A stretch of 64,000 nucleotides of DNA from Beaufortia kweichowensis (GCA_019155185.1 CM032814.1:1724647-1788646), one strand, 5' to 3'; positions 50,701 to 63,800 are shown, counted from the stretch's first letter. The notes: generated from the letters alone by a model not told the origin. Made by a program: numbers and translations.

Positions 50701-53700
50701 CTAACTTTTTGTGAGTAGTGTAAATAGTCTGCTTACTATATGGTTTCATTACAAGTAACACCAAAGATATTTTAATGTTTTAAAGGCTTTTTTATTTTAC
50801 GTATTTTTAAAAAATTATTTAAAATTTTTTATTAATTTATTTTAGTGTCTCTTTATTGCTGATTGTCAAAATTTGTCAAATATTTATTCTTGAGCCTTAT
50901 ACTTTAGTTTGTTATTATTAGATTAGAATTCAACTATGAAATATTAAAGTGAATAGAATAATAACATCATGAAAAGTAATTTGGCCTAAAACCTTTGCCT
51001 CGTGTTTATTCTGTATGGACACTGACTGTTTGAAGGAAAACACTCAAGTTCTCTATAAGATAAATCTCTCACTCTCTCTGTCTGGCTGTGTAACAGTGAA
51101 ATGTAATGATGTCATGTGATCTTGAGCTCATAATGCTGTGACGTCATTCACTTTCCTCTCTGAGACACACGTTCAAAGGCAGGATGATGAATTTAGCAGC
51201 TGTTACTGCTACTTAAGATTTAATGTCTGTGATTATACTGCCATTACAGCTACACAAGTTATACAAAATTTAGACTATTGACAGTTGTGCTTCTTAAGTT
51301 GTGAACGGAGTGTTTTCTCTAAGCAGTTATTGGGGGGATTTCTTTTAAAGCAGAAGTGTGTACGTTCTGTCATGGTGTCTGATGGTTGCCAGAGTGTTGC
51401 TGTGTGGTGTCCTACAATGCCAAAAGCCCCTGCAGGCACAATAACAATGAGATTTCAAAAAAAGGCCCTGAACCTGTGGGAATACTCCACTTCACTCCCA
51501 CTAAACACAGCTTTGATTTATCCACATTTCACCTTTCATGCTCAACCAATGACAAATGACCCCTTACTATGACAAATGACCACTGAGTCGTCAGGAAAGA
51601 ATTTTGTTAACAGTACTTGCCATGTCCTGAATCAGCTTGCCATGTCCTCCATCAGCTTGGACATTCAGAATCAATTAAACTGAATGCTGTTTCCCCTTTT
51701 CTATATACAGCGTATACAGTGTTCTAATTTTCCCAAATCTTCATGCTTCATGTGACACAGAAACTAGACACTTCACCTTTACGATTTTTCAGCTCTGCAG
51801 ACGTTTGAGATGAAAACATAATTGGATAAATTGTCTAAAACGTCTCAACACCCACCCACTCGTCACGACTGCAAGCGTCTTGCAAATAGAAGTGAATGTA
51901 TTTTAAAATGCAAATGCCTCTCAGAGATAAAGTGAAGTGACTCATTGATGTTCTCTTTGAAGTGTTGGGCGTTCTGCTGAACGGCAGGATCAAGCAGATT
52001 GTTTTCTAAAGGATTTGCAATTGGTTGCATTTGTGATGTTAGGGACGTTTTATTTTTTTACTTCATTGACTTGCCGTGTTTGTCTTGGACTGGATGTACT
52101 CTCTCTCTCAATCTTTTATCAGAATCGCACATAATGGATTTTAGGATATTGTAAATAAAAGACGGTCAAAGCATTCATACAAACATTTTGTCCCATTACA
52201 AAAGCAGAGGGTCCAAGACAGTCGTGTTTGCCTTTGGTCGATTTAAATGGCTCTAAATAAGAGGGTATTGTTGTTGCCTTGGTAACGTGCAAGACAATTT
52301 TATGTAATTTCAGGAGGGCTTGCCTGGGATAAAAGAACTGTTTTCACCTTTGTGTCCTCTGACTACACGCAAGCGTTCAGAGCAGATGAGAAACACAATA
52401 TCAACCCTCTGTTCGTTTTACAGGATACTGTTGCAGTAGAGCTCGAGAAATATGTCATGTTAGATTTTGCAAAGCCTCAGCCAGACCGCAGGGGAAATTG
52501 CATTTTAAACATGTTTCACTGGACTATTCACTAAAATGATGGAATGTATAGTTGACATAAAAACCTGGATGAGTAACAACTCTCTTTTTACTTTATTAAT
52601 GAATAATTCCATGCAATTAGTCAACAATTCCATCTTACCAAAAATGTTCTCCACACTGATATATATTTCAAGTTTTGACTAAAAATGTCCATAATCCTGG
52701 AATTTTTTGATTATTAAAACAACGGCAAGAAAACAAACAATGTATTTCAGGATGAAAATAGCCTACAGTATAAACAAAGTATGGCACCATTGGCAGTTTG
52801 AGAAATCAGATAAGTTATGAGAAGGAGAAAGAAATAAGATAACCGGTACTTTTGCAACTATAGATGCACGGGTACTTTAGTTATTTGTGTGTTTATATAT
52901 TGATCATTGCAGATATATTTCTGTACTTGCAGCTGTGCAATGGAGGGTCTGTAACAGATCTGGCTAAAGGTATGCTGAGGAGAGGAGATCGCATGGACGA
53001 GCCCGTCATAGCCTACATACTGCATGAAGCTCTCATGGTAAACCTCAAAAACATTTTTGTTTCCTTTCAGCTAGCCATTTCATTTGCCTCAGAGGTCTTT
53101 AATATATGTGCTTTGCTCACTAAGGGTCTCCAGCATTTACACATCAATAAAACCATTCATCGAGATGTCAAAGGCAACAACATCCTCCTCACCACAGAAG
53201 GAGGCATCAAGCTGGTCGACTTTGGTAAGGAAGTTGTTCTTTTATTGCTGCTGCTGCTGGCGTTGACAAAAAGCCACGCTGATTAAATGTGTGTGTTTGT
53301 GTGCCAGTCAGAGACTGATAGCCTGAGCAACACTGTTTGTACGCACGGGTCAAAGCCATTACACCAGAGTGTTTCAGTGCTAATTGAATAGCACTTATTG
53401 TTTCTTATCAAAAGCTGAATGCATTTATGCGCAGTGATGATGGAGGCCTAACACGCCTCTATTAAGCCCCTGTCTCGCATTATTACCATTAGGCCAGAGG
53501 GCTTTTGCTTTTAGTCACTGATGATTTGCTTTTAGCCTTGCTTAAACAAATGAAGCTCTAAAACAGTGGTATATTAAGGAAAAACTATCGTTCTGTTTTC
53601 TTGAACTGATTCTAATAATGATTCTTTCAGTCAAGACACAATGCGCACTGTGTTTAGAAAACAATTCTGTTTGTATTTGCTGGTTGTCAAATGATGTGGT

Positions 53701-56700
53701 CATGTTAGATTGTATCAGAACATGGCTGGGTGTTGTCACAGCATATTCTGTATGATTGTATTCTGGATGTAAAAATATGTAGAGATGAACTGTTTCAGGT
53801 GTGTTTGATTGGGGTGGAAGCTAAACTCTGCAGGAGTTCTTGACTCTCCAGGAATAGAATCGAATGGCTCTGATTTAAAGAGTTTTAGCTGGAAAGGTGA
53901 TCGAGAAGCTGTGATAGGAACCATGAAACGTACAAATGACTATATTCACAGCCTACAATACCTCATTGCATAATTTGAAGACTGCTTGCAGATGCAGATG
54001 CAGATGTTTCACAATCATTAACACAACCAAACACTATGTAAATCTGTAACGAGTCAGTCTACAAACAAGAAGCAAAATCTGAATTATGTTGTGACTAAAA
54101 GCATCCAAAATAAATACACATTATGTAATATTTGATCTTCTCTAAAAGTAGCCACACTTTGTTTAGAATTTGTTAAATCATACTCTTGACATTTTATCAT
54201 CCAGCTTCTTGAGTCTTACTCTCCTTATTTTTCTGGATATGGCCAGCCCCCGCACCCCATCCCAACCCCCTTTCTCAAAAGAGCGGGATGTCCCGTTATC
54301 TAGCTCGTCCCTCGGATGCAGCCGACTAATTATGGGCATTATTTGCCTCTGTTCTGGGCTGATACCTTCGCGAGGGGGGATTTGGTGGGTGGGGGGTAAA
54401 TATCTCCTATCAGGGGCTAAACGTGGCCTAGAGAACAACAGAAGAACAGATTACATTTAGAGTGGATTTTAGGCTGGAAAATTAATAGAGAAGGGGGTGT
54501 AGGGAACGTGTGAAGCATAGCAAACGCAGAGCAGCATCACAAAAGCTTGCGGCTGGTTTCGATTCTCAGCAAAAAAGCATTTACCAGGTTTCTAAAGGTT
54601 TATGAGCTCTCATTTTAGGCTATTTTGGCAGAGGCTCTTATGAATGCTCCACTTACAGCCCAAGTACAAAGCCTACCCATCACCCAACGGCAATAAAAAA
54701 AGGCATTCAAAAATGCCCTGTTTCACTGTTTTTAGGAGTTAAAAAGACAAATAATGGCGCAGAATGATTTTATGTTTATGTTCACTTCCTGTTGTAGTCT
54801 TGAACATGTTTTTTTGCAGTTATTTTACTGTAAACCCATCCTCATTGTGCCCTGGTGTTTGTTGTGTTCCCGATTAGTGCATCAGTACCAGTCAGAAGTT
54901 TAGACACAATTGACAAAAATGTTTCTCATGATCTTGAAAATTACTTGCAGCAAATAATTAATAAAAAACAGCCAATAAGAATCCAGCAGAAATTTCTTCA
55001 GTGCTGTTTAAAAAGCTTCTCGGGTTGAGAACAATAGTGATGAGTCATAGAAGAAACTCAAGACTGCTGTTGCAAAGATATTGTCAGCAAAAAGATTTCT
55101 GTCAGTTTTGTCAAGGGGATTGAGAGAACTCCTTACTGACATCACAGAAATGTGACCAATAGGATTTCATCTGCATATAGACGCTGGATGATTTCAATGT
55201 GAGCATCACTATGCCCTACTGAGGGCCTTTCACACAGGATACGTTAATGTCAATATATTTTGAAACCCTGATAGGGCAGCATAGCTGTGTTTATACATTT
55301 GTCAAAAGAGTATTTCAGGTTTGAACTACTCAACAATATATTTTCTATATTTGATCTTTGGTTTTAGAAGCTAATTTTTTTTTTTTCATTTTAAACGTAT
55401 GCTAAAGACAACTAGGAATATACTCTGTATAGCTGCGTTTGCAAAATACATGCTTGTAAAATGAACATAATTTAACCTGAAACATTTACATAACAGAATG
55501 GCTGATTAGTGTAAACGCAGCCACATAAATGCAATATGGAAATGTGACATTATACTGTAGCAGGAAACAAAGAGATTCGCAAAGGTCTTAAATTAAAATT
55601 TCCTTTGTGACCTGTAGTTTGTGTGTGTTACATAAGACTAACATATTTGTTAGTGCTGCTTAGGGAAATTTTAGTCCTATACATGTCCTCTAGAATGAAC
55701 ATTTCCCTATGACATAGTTACCAGCTACAAACCATTTAAATGAGTGAATAGACCTGTTTTAAATACAACAACACAGGAGTAAAATCTGTGCTTTTCAGAT
55801 TCAAGTATTTCCTGATCCTTAAAAATAATTATACATTTGAACATAATTTAAAGAAAAAAAATATGCAGTTAAAACAAATTGCATCTCTGCCTTCATTTCA
55901 TACACTGAGAAAAAATGCCCGTTTTGAAACAAGCACGATAAACTCACATCTAGCTAAAATGTACTAAAGTCTGGCAAAAAATTCTGCCAATGGGGTAAGC
56001 AAAACTCACTTGGTAAGAATTCTTGAAAATAGCATAAATGTCTAGTGACTAATGACTGATTTTACAACTAGATAAACAAGTTTTTACTTTTTTAAGCACT
56101 GAATAATGAAAAAGTTAGTAAAAATTGCATCAAAACTAGCGTATTTGATCTTAAATCTAGTTACTTAAAATACTGTTGGATCTTAAAATTAGACAAAATG
56201 GCTTAAAACTCTGCAGTTTTTTCTTTTTTTAAAGCACTGAATAATGAGTAAGTTGGTAAAGATTGCATCAAAACTATATCAGAGTATCTGATCATAAATC
56301 TTAAAGCACAACAATCTAACCAAACACGCACAAAAACATACAATTTATAACTGTTGCTTGTTTCTAGTAAAATCTTATTCAAAATGAATTCATATTTACT
56401 TGCCAAGGCCAGAGAAGAACAAATTAAGATTTATAGTCTAGTGTGCATTTATAAGACTTTATCTATTATGACGAAAAACAGGACATATTTTTTAGAAATA
56501 AGCTTTTTTACTTTCATAGATTTCGGTTTTTACAGTGTAGGATGCCGTGAATGGGGTGTGGTATGGACCTAAAAAAGTGCCAAAACGATTTGAATTTGAA
56601 TTTTATAAATGTGAAGTTTTGCTATGGCGTAATTTCATAAATGCGTATTTTTAAATGGCGAATTTTTTGTTTTGGAATGTGTATTTTCAGTTGTATGAAA

Positions 56701-59700
56701 TACAGATAAAGCTTTTCAAGACCAGAAAGAAATTCAGATTGCAGAAATTCAGATTGCAGAAATTCGTATTGCAAAGTTCAGGTCGCGCAGAAAGTAGGTC
56801 AGGGGTCAAGCTTCCGGTTTCCACAGGGAAGAGTAGAAGATCTCGGATAACCCGAGCGGCTCACAGTAGATGGCGGTAGTGCGGAGTTAAGATTGCAGTA
56901 GGGGTAAAATCTTTCCGTGGCAGCCGCCACAAGATCACTCACTGTTTACAGATATCTGACTCTTCCTTCGATTCAGGAGAGCAAACAAACATGCAATTCA
57001 TGCTCTTATTTATACATTTTCATCCTTAACTTATCATTTATTGCGCTGTGTTTTACTTTTAAAGAACGCGCGTCAACCAGCCACAAGATCAGTCACTGTT
57101 TACAGACACATGACACTTCCTTTTAATTATTATAGCAAACAAACAATTAAATTATGCTCTTATTTATACATTTTCATCTTTAACTTATCTTTTATTGCGC
57201 TGTGCATTACTTTTAAAGAACGCGCGTCAACCAGCCACATGATCACTCACTGTTTACAGACTGACACTCAGTGGAAAATCCATCTGAACATATGCCACTG
57301 TAGAAAAGCATTAGATAAATATTTTACCCCTATCTGGAAGGGATGTTTTATGATGATTAACATTGTCATTGGTTTGTCAATAAATAAATGTTTACATTTA
57401 TCTGTAAACAGTGACTGATCTTGTGGCTGGTTGACGCGCGTTCTTTAAAAGTAAAACACAGCGCAATAAATGATAAGTTAAGGATGAAAATGTATAAATA
57501 AGAGCATGAATTGCATGTTTGTTTGCTCTCCTGAATCGAAGGAAGAGTCAGATATCTGTAAACAGTGAGTGATCTTGTGGCGGCTGCCACGGAAAGATTT
57601 TACTCCTACTGCAATCTTAACTCCGCACTACCGCCATCTACTGTGAGCCGCTCGGGTTATCCGAGATCTTCTACTCTTCCCTGTGGAAACCGGAAGCTTG
57701 ACCCCTGACCTACTTTCTGCGCGACCTGAACTTTGCAATCTGAATTTCTGCAATCTGAATTTCTTTCTGGTCTTGAAAAGCTTGATCTGTATTTCATACA
57801 ACTGAAAATACACATTCCAAAACAAAAAATTCGCCATTTAAAAATACGCATTTATGAAATTACGCCATAGCAAAACTTCACATTTATAAAATTCAAATTC
57901 AAATCGTTTTGGCACTTTTTTAGCTCCATAATTCTACAGGATGTTGATGTCAAATAATGCATTTCTTGATTTAGCCGTTATCTTATCCTTATTTTTCCAA
58001 GAAGAATCCAGAGAATTTCTGTGTGCTTGGCCGAAGACGACCTTAGGGCGATATCTGTCTGCCGCTGTCAGTAATCGAGCCACGGCAAGTGGGTGGCTGA
58101 CGTGCCGCCTCTGTACGCAGGGGTTCCACGTGCCCACTTCTGAGCACGTCGTGCAGCGCTAATGCGTTATCCGTCTGAAGGAGTTCACGCTATGCTGAGC
58201 AGATAAAGCCCCCACACTGACTCATCCTTACAAAAACCCTGCATTATTGGAGGAAAAGAACGAGAGAAGGGAAGAATGGAGGAGGGAGCTTTGGTGGCTT
58301 TGTCATGAATATTCTAATTGGCAGTGTTATCTCTGATGATTATTAAGGCTGACCCCGGAGCACTGCGCAAATCTAATGTAGCAGAAAGCGAACAGCCGCA
58401 GAAGACTTGTAGTGTGTGTGTGGATCTATTTTCTGTAGTCCATTTATAACTCGCAGCATCCATGTTTGTTTGTTTATTTTTGATGTTGTGGTTAATCAAT
58501 GTGTTTATGAATAATACTAGTCTCTGAATAAAAATAAATCTGATGTGATTGTTTTTACCATCAAGAACCTTCAGTTTACTCTATAGTAATGATTCAAGAG
58601 CTTTAATCCGATCAAAAATGGATTGAAAACATTCTTAGTAAATTTTGTGTTAATAGTTAATCCTTGCAGAACAAAATGTTCAATCTGCTTCCAACGATTG
58701 CATAAAAATATGACTGATTCATTGCAGATTAGAGGTTTATAGCTAATATGTGTCATTTTTTTCACTGCTAAAATCACAGTTTCTGCAGAAAAGAGAATGA
58801 AATATAAGCCATTTGTAGGTTGATTTTCAACCAGCTTTAAAGCAAACTGGGCCCAACCGGGAGTGAATTTAGGGCCAGATTATGACAAAGCAGGGTATTC
58901 AGAAATAATACATTTAAACAATTAGATCAATAGTGTTGAAAACAGATTGAAATTTATTTAAAGTGATGTTTCAGGTTGAGTACAAATGTAACTTTTTTGC
59001 TTAATGAGCAATTGCTTGTTAAACAAAGTTATTTTAAATTATATTTTGGTAAATGCTGTAAAAAACACATATTTGTAAAATATAAAAAATGTGTACCATA
59101 TCATAAAGTACTACAGTGCATGTACAGAATCTTAAATATTATTAATTTGTACACTTTCCTGTATTTTCAAGACTGCATGGCTCCTTTTAAGGGTCAATTC
59201 TGGGTTACAATTATCAGTACAGATAAAATGAATAACATACACTTGTTGTTTTGTTTTGTTGTTTGTTCTCTATTCAAATAGTGTTCCCATTGCCAGTTGG
59301 CTACAAGCCAGTACACAATCGGTTCATTAAACGCCTGCAGACAATTCAAACATGGTGGCGAACTGACAAACATCTACAAAACCATGATGAAGAACAATCT
59401 GAAACATTTATTTGTTTGTTTGTGTGACTTCTTCTGTCCCATCAGGGGTATCAGCACAGCTGACGAACACCCGTCTGAGGAGAAACACTTCGGTCGGGAC
59501 ACCATTCTGGATGGCTCCTGAGGTGAGACCGTTCGGAAAGGGTTCACAAAGCATTTAGGTCGAATTTGTGGGCTGGAAATGTTTGGATTGTCGTTCTTAG
59601 TTTTCCATAAGATTTTCATATGAGGCCAGGGACAAGAACTTTAAAGCTCAGACATTGTTTTGAGTGTCAAATCCAACATTTTCATATGACTTAAGGCTAG

Positions 59701-60830
59701 AGGCTTACTTTTCTCAATTCAGTTCAAAGTGTCAAAGCAATACAAACACAAACAGGAGATTTAGCAGTAGTGAGCTTTTACAGTCCTAAACATCTGCTGA
59801 ACATTCAGGCACCCAGTGCTGTTACTTCATCACAACATACTAAAAACACTGGACTGTTTATTTGTGTATTTAAGTTTCAGGTAAGACGTTCAGATCTTGC
59901 ATGTTTTTATCTGTGTAAGGTTTTCTATGTGGTGTTTTAGACCAACAGATGTTTCTGCATGGTCTTTACGGGGTAATAAGACTGAAGGAATGAAGTTTTA
60001 TTATCATTGTATCATGTCTAGCCTTATTTTTGCTATATTCTGTATTTTTTCTATAAATATTATTTTCATTATTTTCTTGTTTCCCAATATTTGTAAGTCG
60101 CTTTGGATAAAAGCGTCAGCTAAATGCCTAAATGTAAATGTCTATAAATTATTATTTATATTATTATTATTTATTATACTATTTCTATATGTTTAAATAT
60201 ATAAATGGTATTATCAGTTTTTAATTTTTTGCTGTATATTTACAACACAATACAACATGCATACTGAGAAAATAAATAAAAAATAATAAATAAAGTTTGC
60301 ATATTAAACATATAAATATAAAGATATGTAAAATATGTTTTATAGTATTTTAAATATTTTTATTTTGTACTATATATTTTCAAATTATTTGTAATTTATA
60401 TAATTTATTTTATACATATTAAATATCTCTACATTGAATTTTATGAACTTATTTTGTTTTGCTGTTCACACTGCTAAAATACTCACAAGTATACAAATAG
60501 TGAAATGTACCAGTGCTCTTATACTGAACTTTAGAATTGACTATTGAAATGTAACTTTAATTAACTATAATATAACATGTATGATGTAATTTATGGTGAG
60601 TTATGGTGATAATCATCTGTGTTGTAGTAACTCAGTAGCCAGGCGTTAATATACAGTACTGACAGTGTTTGTGTGTTTGATAAGGTGATCGCGTGTGAAC
60701 AGCAGCTCGACTCCACGTATGATGAACGCTGTGATGTCTGGTCTCTGGGTATCACAGCTATAGAGCTGGGTGATGGAGACCCGCCCCTCGCTGACCTTCA
60801 TCCAATGAGAGCTCTCTTCAAAATTCCAAG
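44736..60830 (+). CDS. myo3a: Myosin IIIA, N-terminal kinase domain exons (3' partial)
   Basis: Exons: 44736-44903, 46674-46808, 52933-53037, 53125-53224, 59446-59522, 60685-60830, then on past the window in phase 2. All are GT/AG and phase-consistent, giving 243 residues. Myosin III is an actin motor with an N-terminal Ste20-like kinase; MYO3A works at stereocilia tips and in photoreceptors and underlies human deafness DFNB30 (family knowledge). Motifs seen: glycine loop GKGTYGKV (28-35), ATP lysine K50 in AAVKILD, helix C glutamates in EEIEAEYN, hinge LVLELCNGGSV, catalytic HRDVKGNN (148-155), DFG (168-170), activation loop RRNTSVGTPFWMAPE ending at 195, then WSLGITAIELGDGDPPLADLHPMRAL. All core residues are intact. 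The start MFPRSGKSIVFDSFPDPTDTW agrees with mammalian MYO3A. The C-lobe end and the motor, IQ and tail exons are outside. Introns are large; exons 3 and 4 are only 87 bases apart. Confidence 0.92.
45491..45515. repeat. (CT)n microsatellite in myo3a intron
   Basis: An uninterrupted CT run of about 12 units. Confidence 0.9.
46990..47062 (-). repeat. Decayed SINE fragment in myo3a intron
   Basis: CATTTACATTTATGTATTTGGCAGC is the reverse complement of the CTAAATG..TAAATGTAAATG tail, followed by a GAATCCACAAACTTG segment like the SINE body. No tRNA-like head is recognisable. Confidence 0.35.
50510..50720. mobile_element. 211-bp MITE, Tc1/mariner-like, TA target duplication
   Basis: Terminal inverted repeats CACTACTCACAAAAAGTTAG at the left and CTAACTTTTTGTGAGTAGTG at the right. 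The complementarity continues inward (GGGATATTC, GGAAAATGTAAAAAGTT, TCATGAAAGTA). TA flanks both ends (50,508-50,509 and 50,721-50,722). It is nearly one long hairpin with no coding sequence. Confidence 0.8.
51139..51146. promoter_or_regulatory. Palindromic CRE-like TGACGTCA in myo3a intron
   Basis: Exact TGACGTCA within GCTGTGACGTCATTCACTTTCC. A lone match of this length can arise by chance, and there is no other promoter signal around it. Confidence 0.2.
53796..53862. repeat. Interspersed repeat fragment
   Basis: GGTGTGTTTGATTGGGGTGG then AGCTAAACTCTGCAGGAGTT and CTCCAGGAATAGA resemble a dispersed fish repeat known for the GGAGCTAAACTCTGCAGGA core. Family not named with certainty. Confidence 0.4.
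54888..55010. mobile_element. Tc1-like terminal fragment
   Basis: After a TA the sequence reads CCAGTCAGAAGTTTAGACAC, close to the CCAGTCAAAAGTTTGGACAC end of fish Tc1-type elements. No matching right end was found, so this is a truncated copy. Confidence 0.45.
55903..56537. mobile_element. 635-bp MITE with CACTG ends, TA-flanked
   Basis: Left end CACTGAGAAAAAATGCCCGT, right end GGTTTTTACAGTG, flanked by TA on both sides (55,901-55,902; 56,538-56,539). The internal CTTGTTTCTAGTAAAATCTT and CTTGAAAATAGC segments fit the common fish element with CACTGCAAAAAATG ends. An internal direct repeat (AAGCACTGAATAATGA...TTGCATCAAAACTA) occurs at about 56,095 and 56,234. Confidence 0.55.
56564..57928. 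mobile_element. 1.36-kb fold-back transposon with about 530-bp inverted arms
   Basis: The left arm (56,564-57,106) and right arm (57,401-57,928) are nearly identical reverse complements. Termini are TGGACCTAAAAAAGTGCCAA and its counterpart ending GCACTTTTTTAGCTCCA, with TA on both outer sides. The arms contain a short tandem motif (AATTCAGATTGCAG; three units left, two right). In the left half a 154-bp unit beginning CCACAAGATCACTCACTG is repeated in tandem (56,927, 57,081 and a partial at 57,235), against one unit on the right. The central 294 bases are unique. The small open frames in the arms mirror each other and show no transposase motif, so it depends on another element for movement. 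Confidence 0.85.
60091..60140 (+). repeat. SINE 3' tail fragment in myo3a intron
   Basis: GTAAGTCGCTTTGGATAAAA then GCGTCAGCTAAATGCCTAAA and TGTAAATG, the same tail as at 9690-9740 but closer to the consensus I remember. Confidence 0.6.
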
Positions 60831-63800
60831 GTGACCATCAATCCCATATTTCAGACGTATAACACTGTACTGCATCTCTTTCCCAACCTGATCAGATATG
60901 AACAGACCTCTGATAGTTATGTTCTTCTTGTGTTCAGTGTCAGCTTGTGTTGCCTGTATTGGGAATAATATGTTATTTTAGAAGATATGTTATAATATGT
61001 TATATTATGAAGATAGATGACACTGCATTTTTGGGCCTTGAAGCTGTCACAATCTAGCGTACTACGTTCAGTACATCCACTTCCTGAAGTACATGAAAAG
61101 CTCATCTTTATGGATAAAAGAAAAGGCCAAAGCATTTATCTTTTTATTGTGTGTCAACCTGTCTGAAGGTGAAATTTGATTGTTTACTGTTTTCAAGCTC
61201 ACAATGCAAACTGTTATCACTTTTGTCATCTTGATGGTGCAGCACTTTTGGGTTCGAATGCACAGAAACACACACACACACATGCATTGAGCGTTGTGCT
61301 GTTATAGCAGTTTCATTGTGCAGTGATGGAGGGGGCAGTCAGAAATCAGCGAGCGGTGTAGTAATGCTTTTGACTGCTCATGTACACACTGCAGGTTGTC
61401 TTTGTTGGGTCTTTCTAGTTGTCTTTGTTTGGATTTCTTTCTTGACGCATCCTATTCCTCGCCTACACTGAGAGCAAGCAATGTTATGTTACACAACCAG
61501 AACACACCCATTATAATCACATATTTGCATATTATCTAAATGTTCAACTTAGGACTGACATTGAGATGTGATTATAAGGTTTAGATTTGTATTAAAGATT
61601 TATACTATTGGACTTGCTATTAGACAAGTAGTGCATAGTATTTATTTTTTTATTTATTTAAACATTCATTTTTAATAAATGTTGCTGGTTTGTTTGTCCT
61701 TTAGGTCACACAGTTGCCGGCAGGCCTGATTTACATTTACATTGAATATTGTGTTTCACTTGCTAATATGTTACGCTGTGAAAGTGTTGACTGATTTCTA
61801 TTCATATGTAATATATTGAAAACTTAAACCATAAATGTTTTAAAAAAATAAGACAGAAACTTTATTTTAAGTATTAAAAATAAATGTAGGTAATAAAATT
61901 CAATAGATATAGTTTGGACTTTATTTTAACACTTGAGTGGTGTTCTGGCCTGTGTGACCCACTTTTCAATGTTTAGTAAAAAAAATCAGTTAACTATTTT
62001 TAATTATAAATATGATAAATATGTATCTATTTATAATAAATATGTATATAAATATTATATTTTAATGTTTTTTATACATCTTTTACATCATTTAGATCTG
62101 TATAGGTTTAAAACCTGGACAATGCAGTGGGTCAACTAGACCAACTAGACAAGACCTAGAGTAACAAAAACATGAAAACCATACAAGGGTTAAATTCACA
62201 CATATTTCACCTTAGATACCCATTTGACACATGTCATGGTTGTGTTTCTGGATTACATTAGTCTGATTTGGTGTCTGAGTGAGAAGAGGTCTGGTGGGTG
62301 GAGAGCTGGTGTACAGCACCAGTGGCTGATGGCAAGAGCTCCAGTGTTACATTTGCATGACCCAGATTAGACCAGACGAAGCCTGAAGCCCTGGGCGGAG
62401 CATGTCTGCGCTTAGCTATCCTGGCATCATTACAAATAACCACAGACAGGGCAGAAATACACACATTTAGCCAGTAGACAGGAGCTGAGACCCAGTAAAA
62501 CAGACCTAATACACAGTCTGAATGTGTCACTAATAGAGACAAATATTGCAATAGTATTAAACATCTCCAAAAATTTAATTTATGTATTAACATCAACATT
62601 AACATCAAATTAATTAACATCAACTTTGTTATTGTTTATACATGAGATTAGGTGTTTAAACCAAATTCCAAGTGTGGCTTTTTAAATAGAAGTGTGCATC
62701 CTATTTTTTTTTAAATAAAAAAGGACTTTCCTTTAGGTAGATAATGAAGAATGCAACATTTTTCATAGGCTTGAATAAAGGAAAGACCCATCATTTGATA
62801 TACCAGAATATCTTACATGTTTAGGAATCAGCTCTTTACTTTTAGGCCAATGAGCAACCACCTTGGACACCCTAGGAACCTACAAAAATAATCACTGAGA
62901 ACATCTTATCAACTGCATAGCAACACCCAGGCAACCACCTAAACATTTAGCACATTGCTATGCAAAAACAGCATCACAACTGGATGCCACTCTTGTTTTC
63001 ATTATCTTTTTGTATAGAAAAGCACATGTTGTTAATTACATCAGTTAGTGCTTTTATTGGGGATAGTGACACAGTGAGCTACCAGACCAAAACACATTTA
63101 ATATAATCCCATTCTGCTGTGTTTTCTCATTCCCCCTCGCTGTTTCTAGCTGCGATCTGTCTGATCTATTTTATTTCTGCTGTTTTTTGTCCTTGCAAAA
63201 AGGATGCATTTTAATAGTCCAAGCCGTTTGCATTTCAGCATCTGACACCCGCAGTTTGTGTGGGGTACGGTGTGTGATAGGCAGAGATGTATGCCCCCCC
63301 TCCCGTTAGGGGAATTAATCGCTGTCAGAGGCACAGAAAGGGTCTGGGTCCTGATGCAGTACACATCCTCAGCCCTGCTCTCCCTCTGTTAATAGCCCCT
63401 TCACAGGACACCAAATGACGGCTAATTAGCTCTATTGTTTCCCAGCGGGAACACTTGTCAGGTCCTTGGTGAGACAGTTAAGTGTCTATCTGCTTACTTA
63501 TCTGCATGTATAGGGAAAAGCTTTGTGGAAGCTTTTATGAACAAAAAATGCTGTTTCACTTATGCAACCTGACCATCACTGAAAAAAGACAAGATTAGCC
63601 TTCTGTATTAAGTACAGGTTTTTTTTAAATTCCAGATATTTCACAGGTACATTTAAAGTCAAAATATTAAATTCTTTAACTCATGTGGGGCATGTTGTCA
63701 CAATATGGGATTGTAGGAAAGTAAAACAAAATATTAAAAAATTGGCCTGGAAAGCTTAAGTAATTGTTTAAAATAACAATGTTGAAAACACATCTGACTT

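Noticed and set aside
53084..53286. Continuous frame merging two myo3a exons through the 87-base intron
   Set aside because: Reading through inserts residues that break the kinase sequence between HEALM and GLQHLH; the GT/AG intron restores the family sequence exactly.
57041..57837. Open frames of 60-125 aa in the fold-back element, the same on both strands
   Set aside because: They are produced by the inverted arms, differ by tandem unit number, and contain no transposase motif.
62258..62623. 121-aa minus-strand frame in the last intron
   Set aside because: Begins with a low-complexity Met/Leu run from AT-rich repeats and shows no domain.
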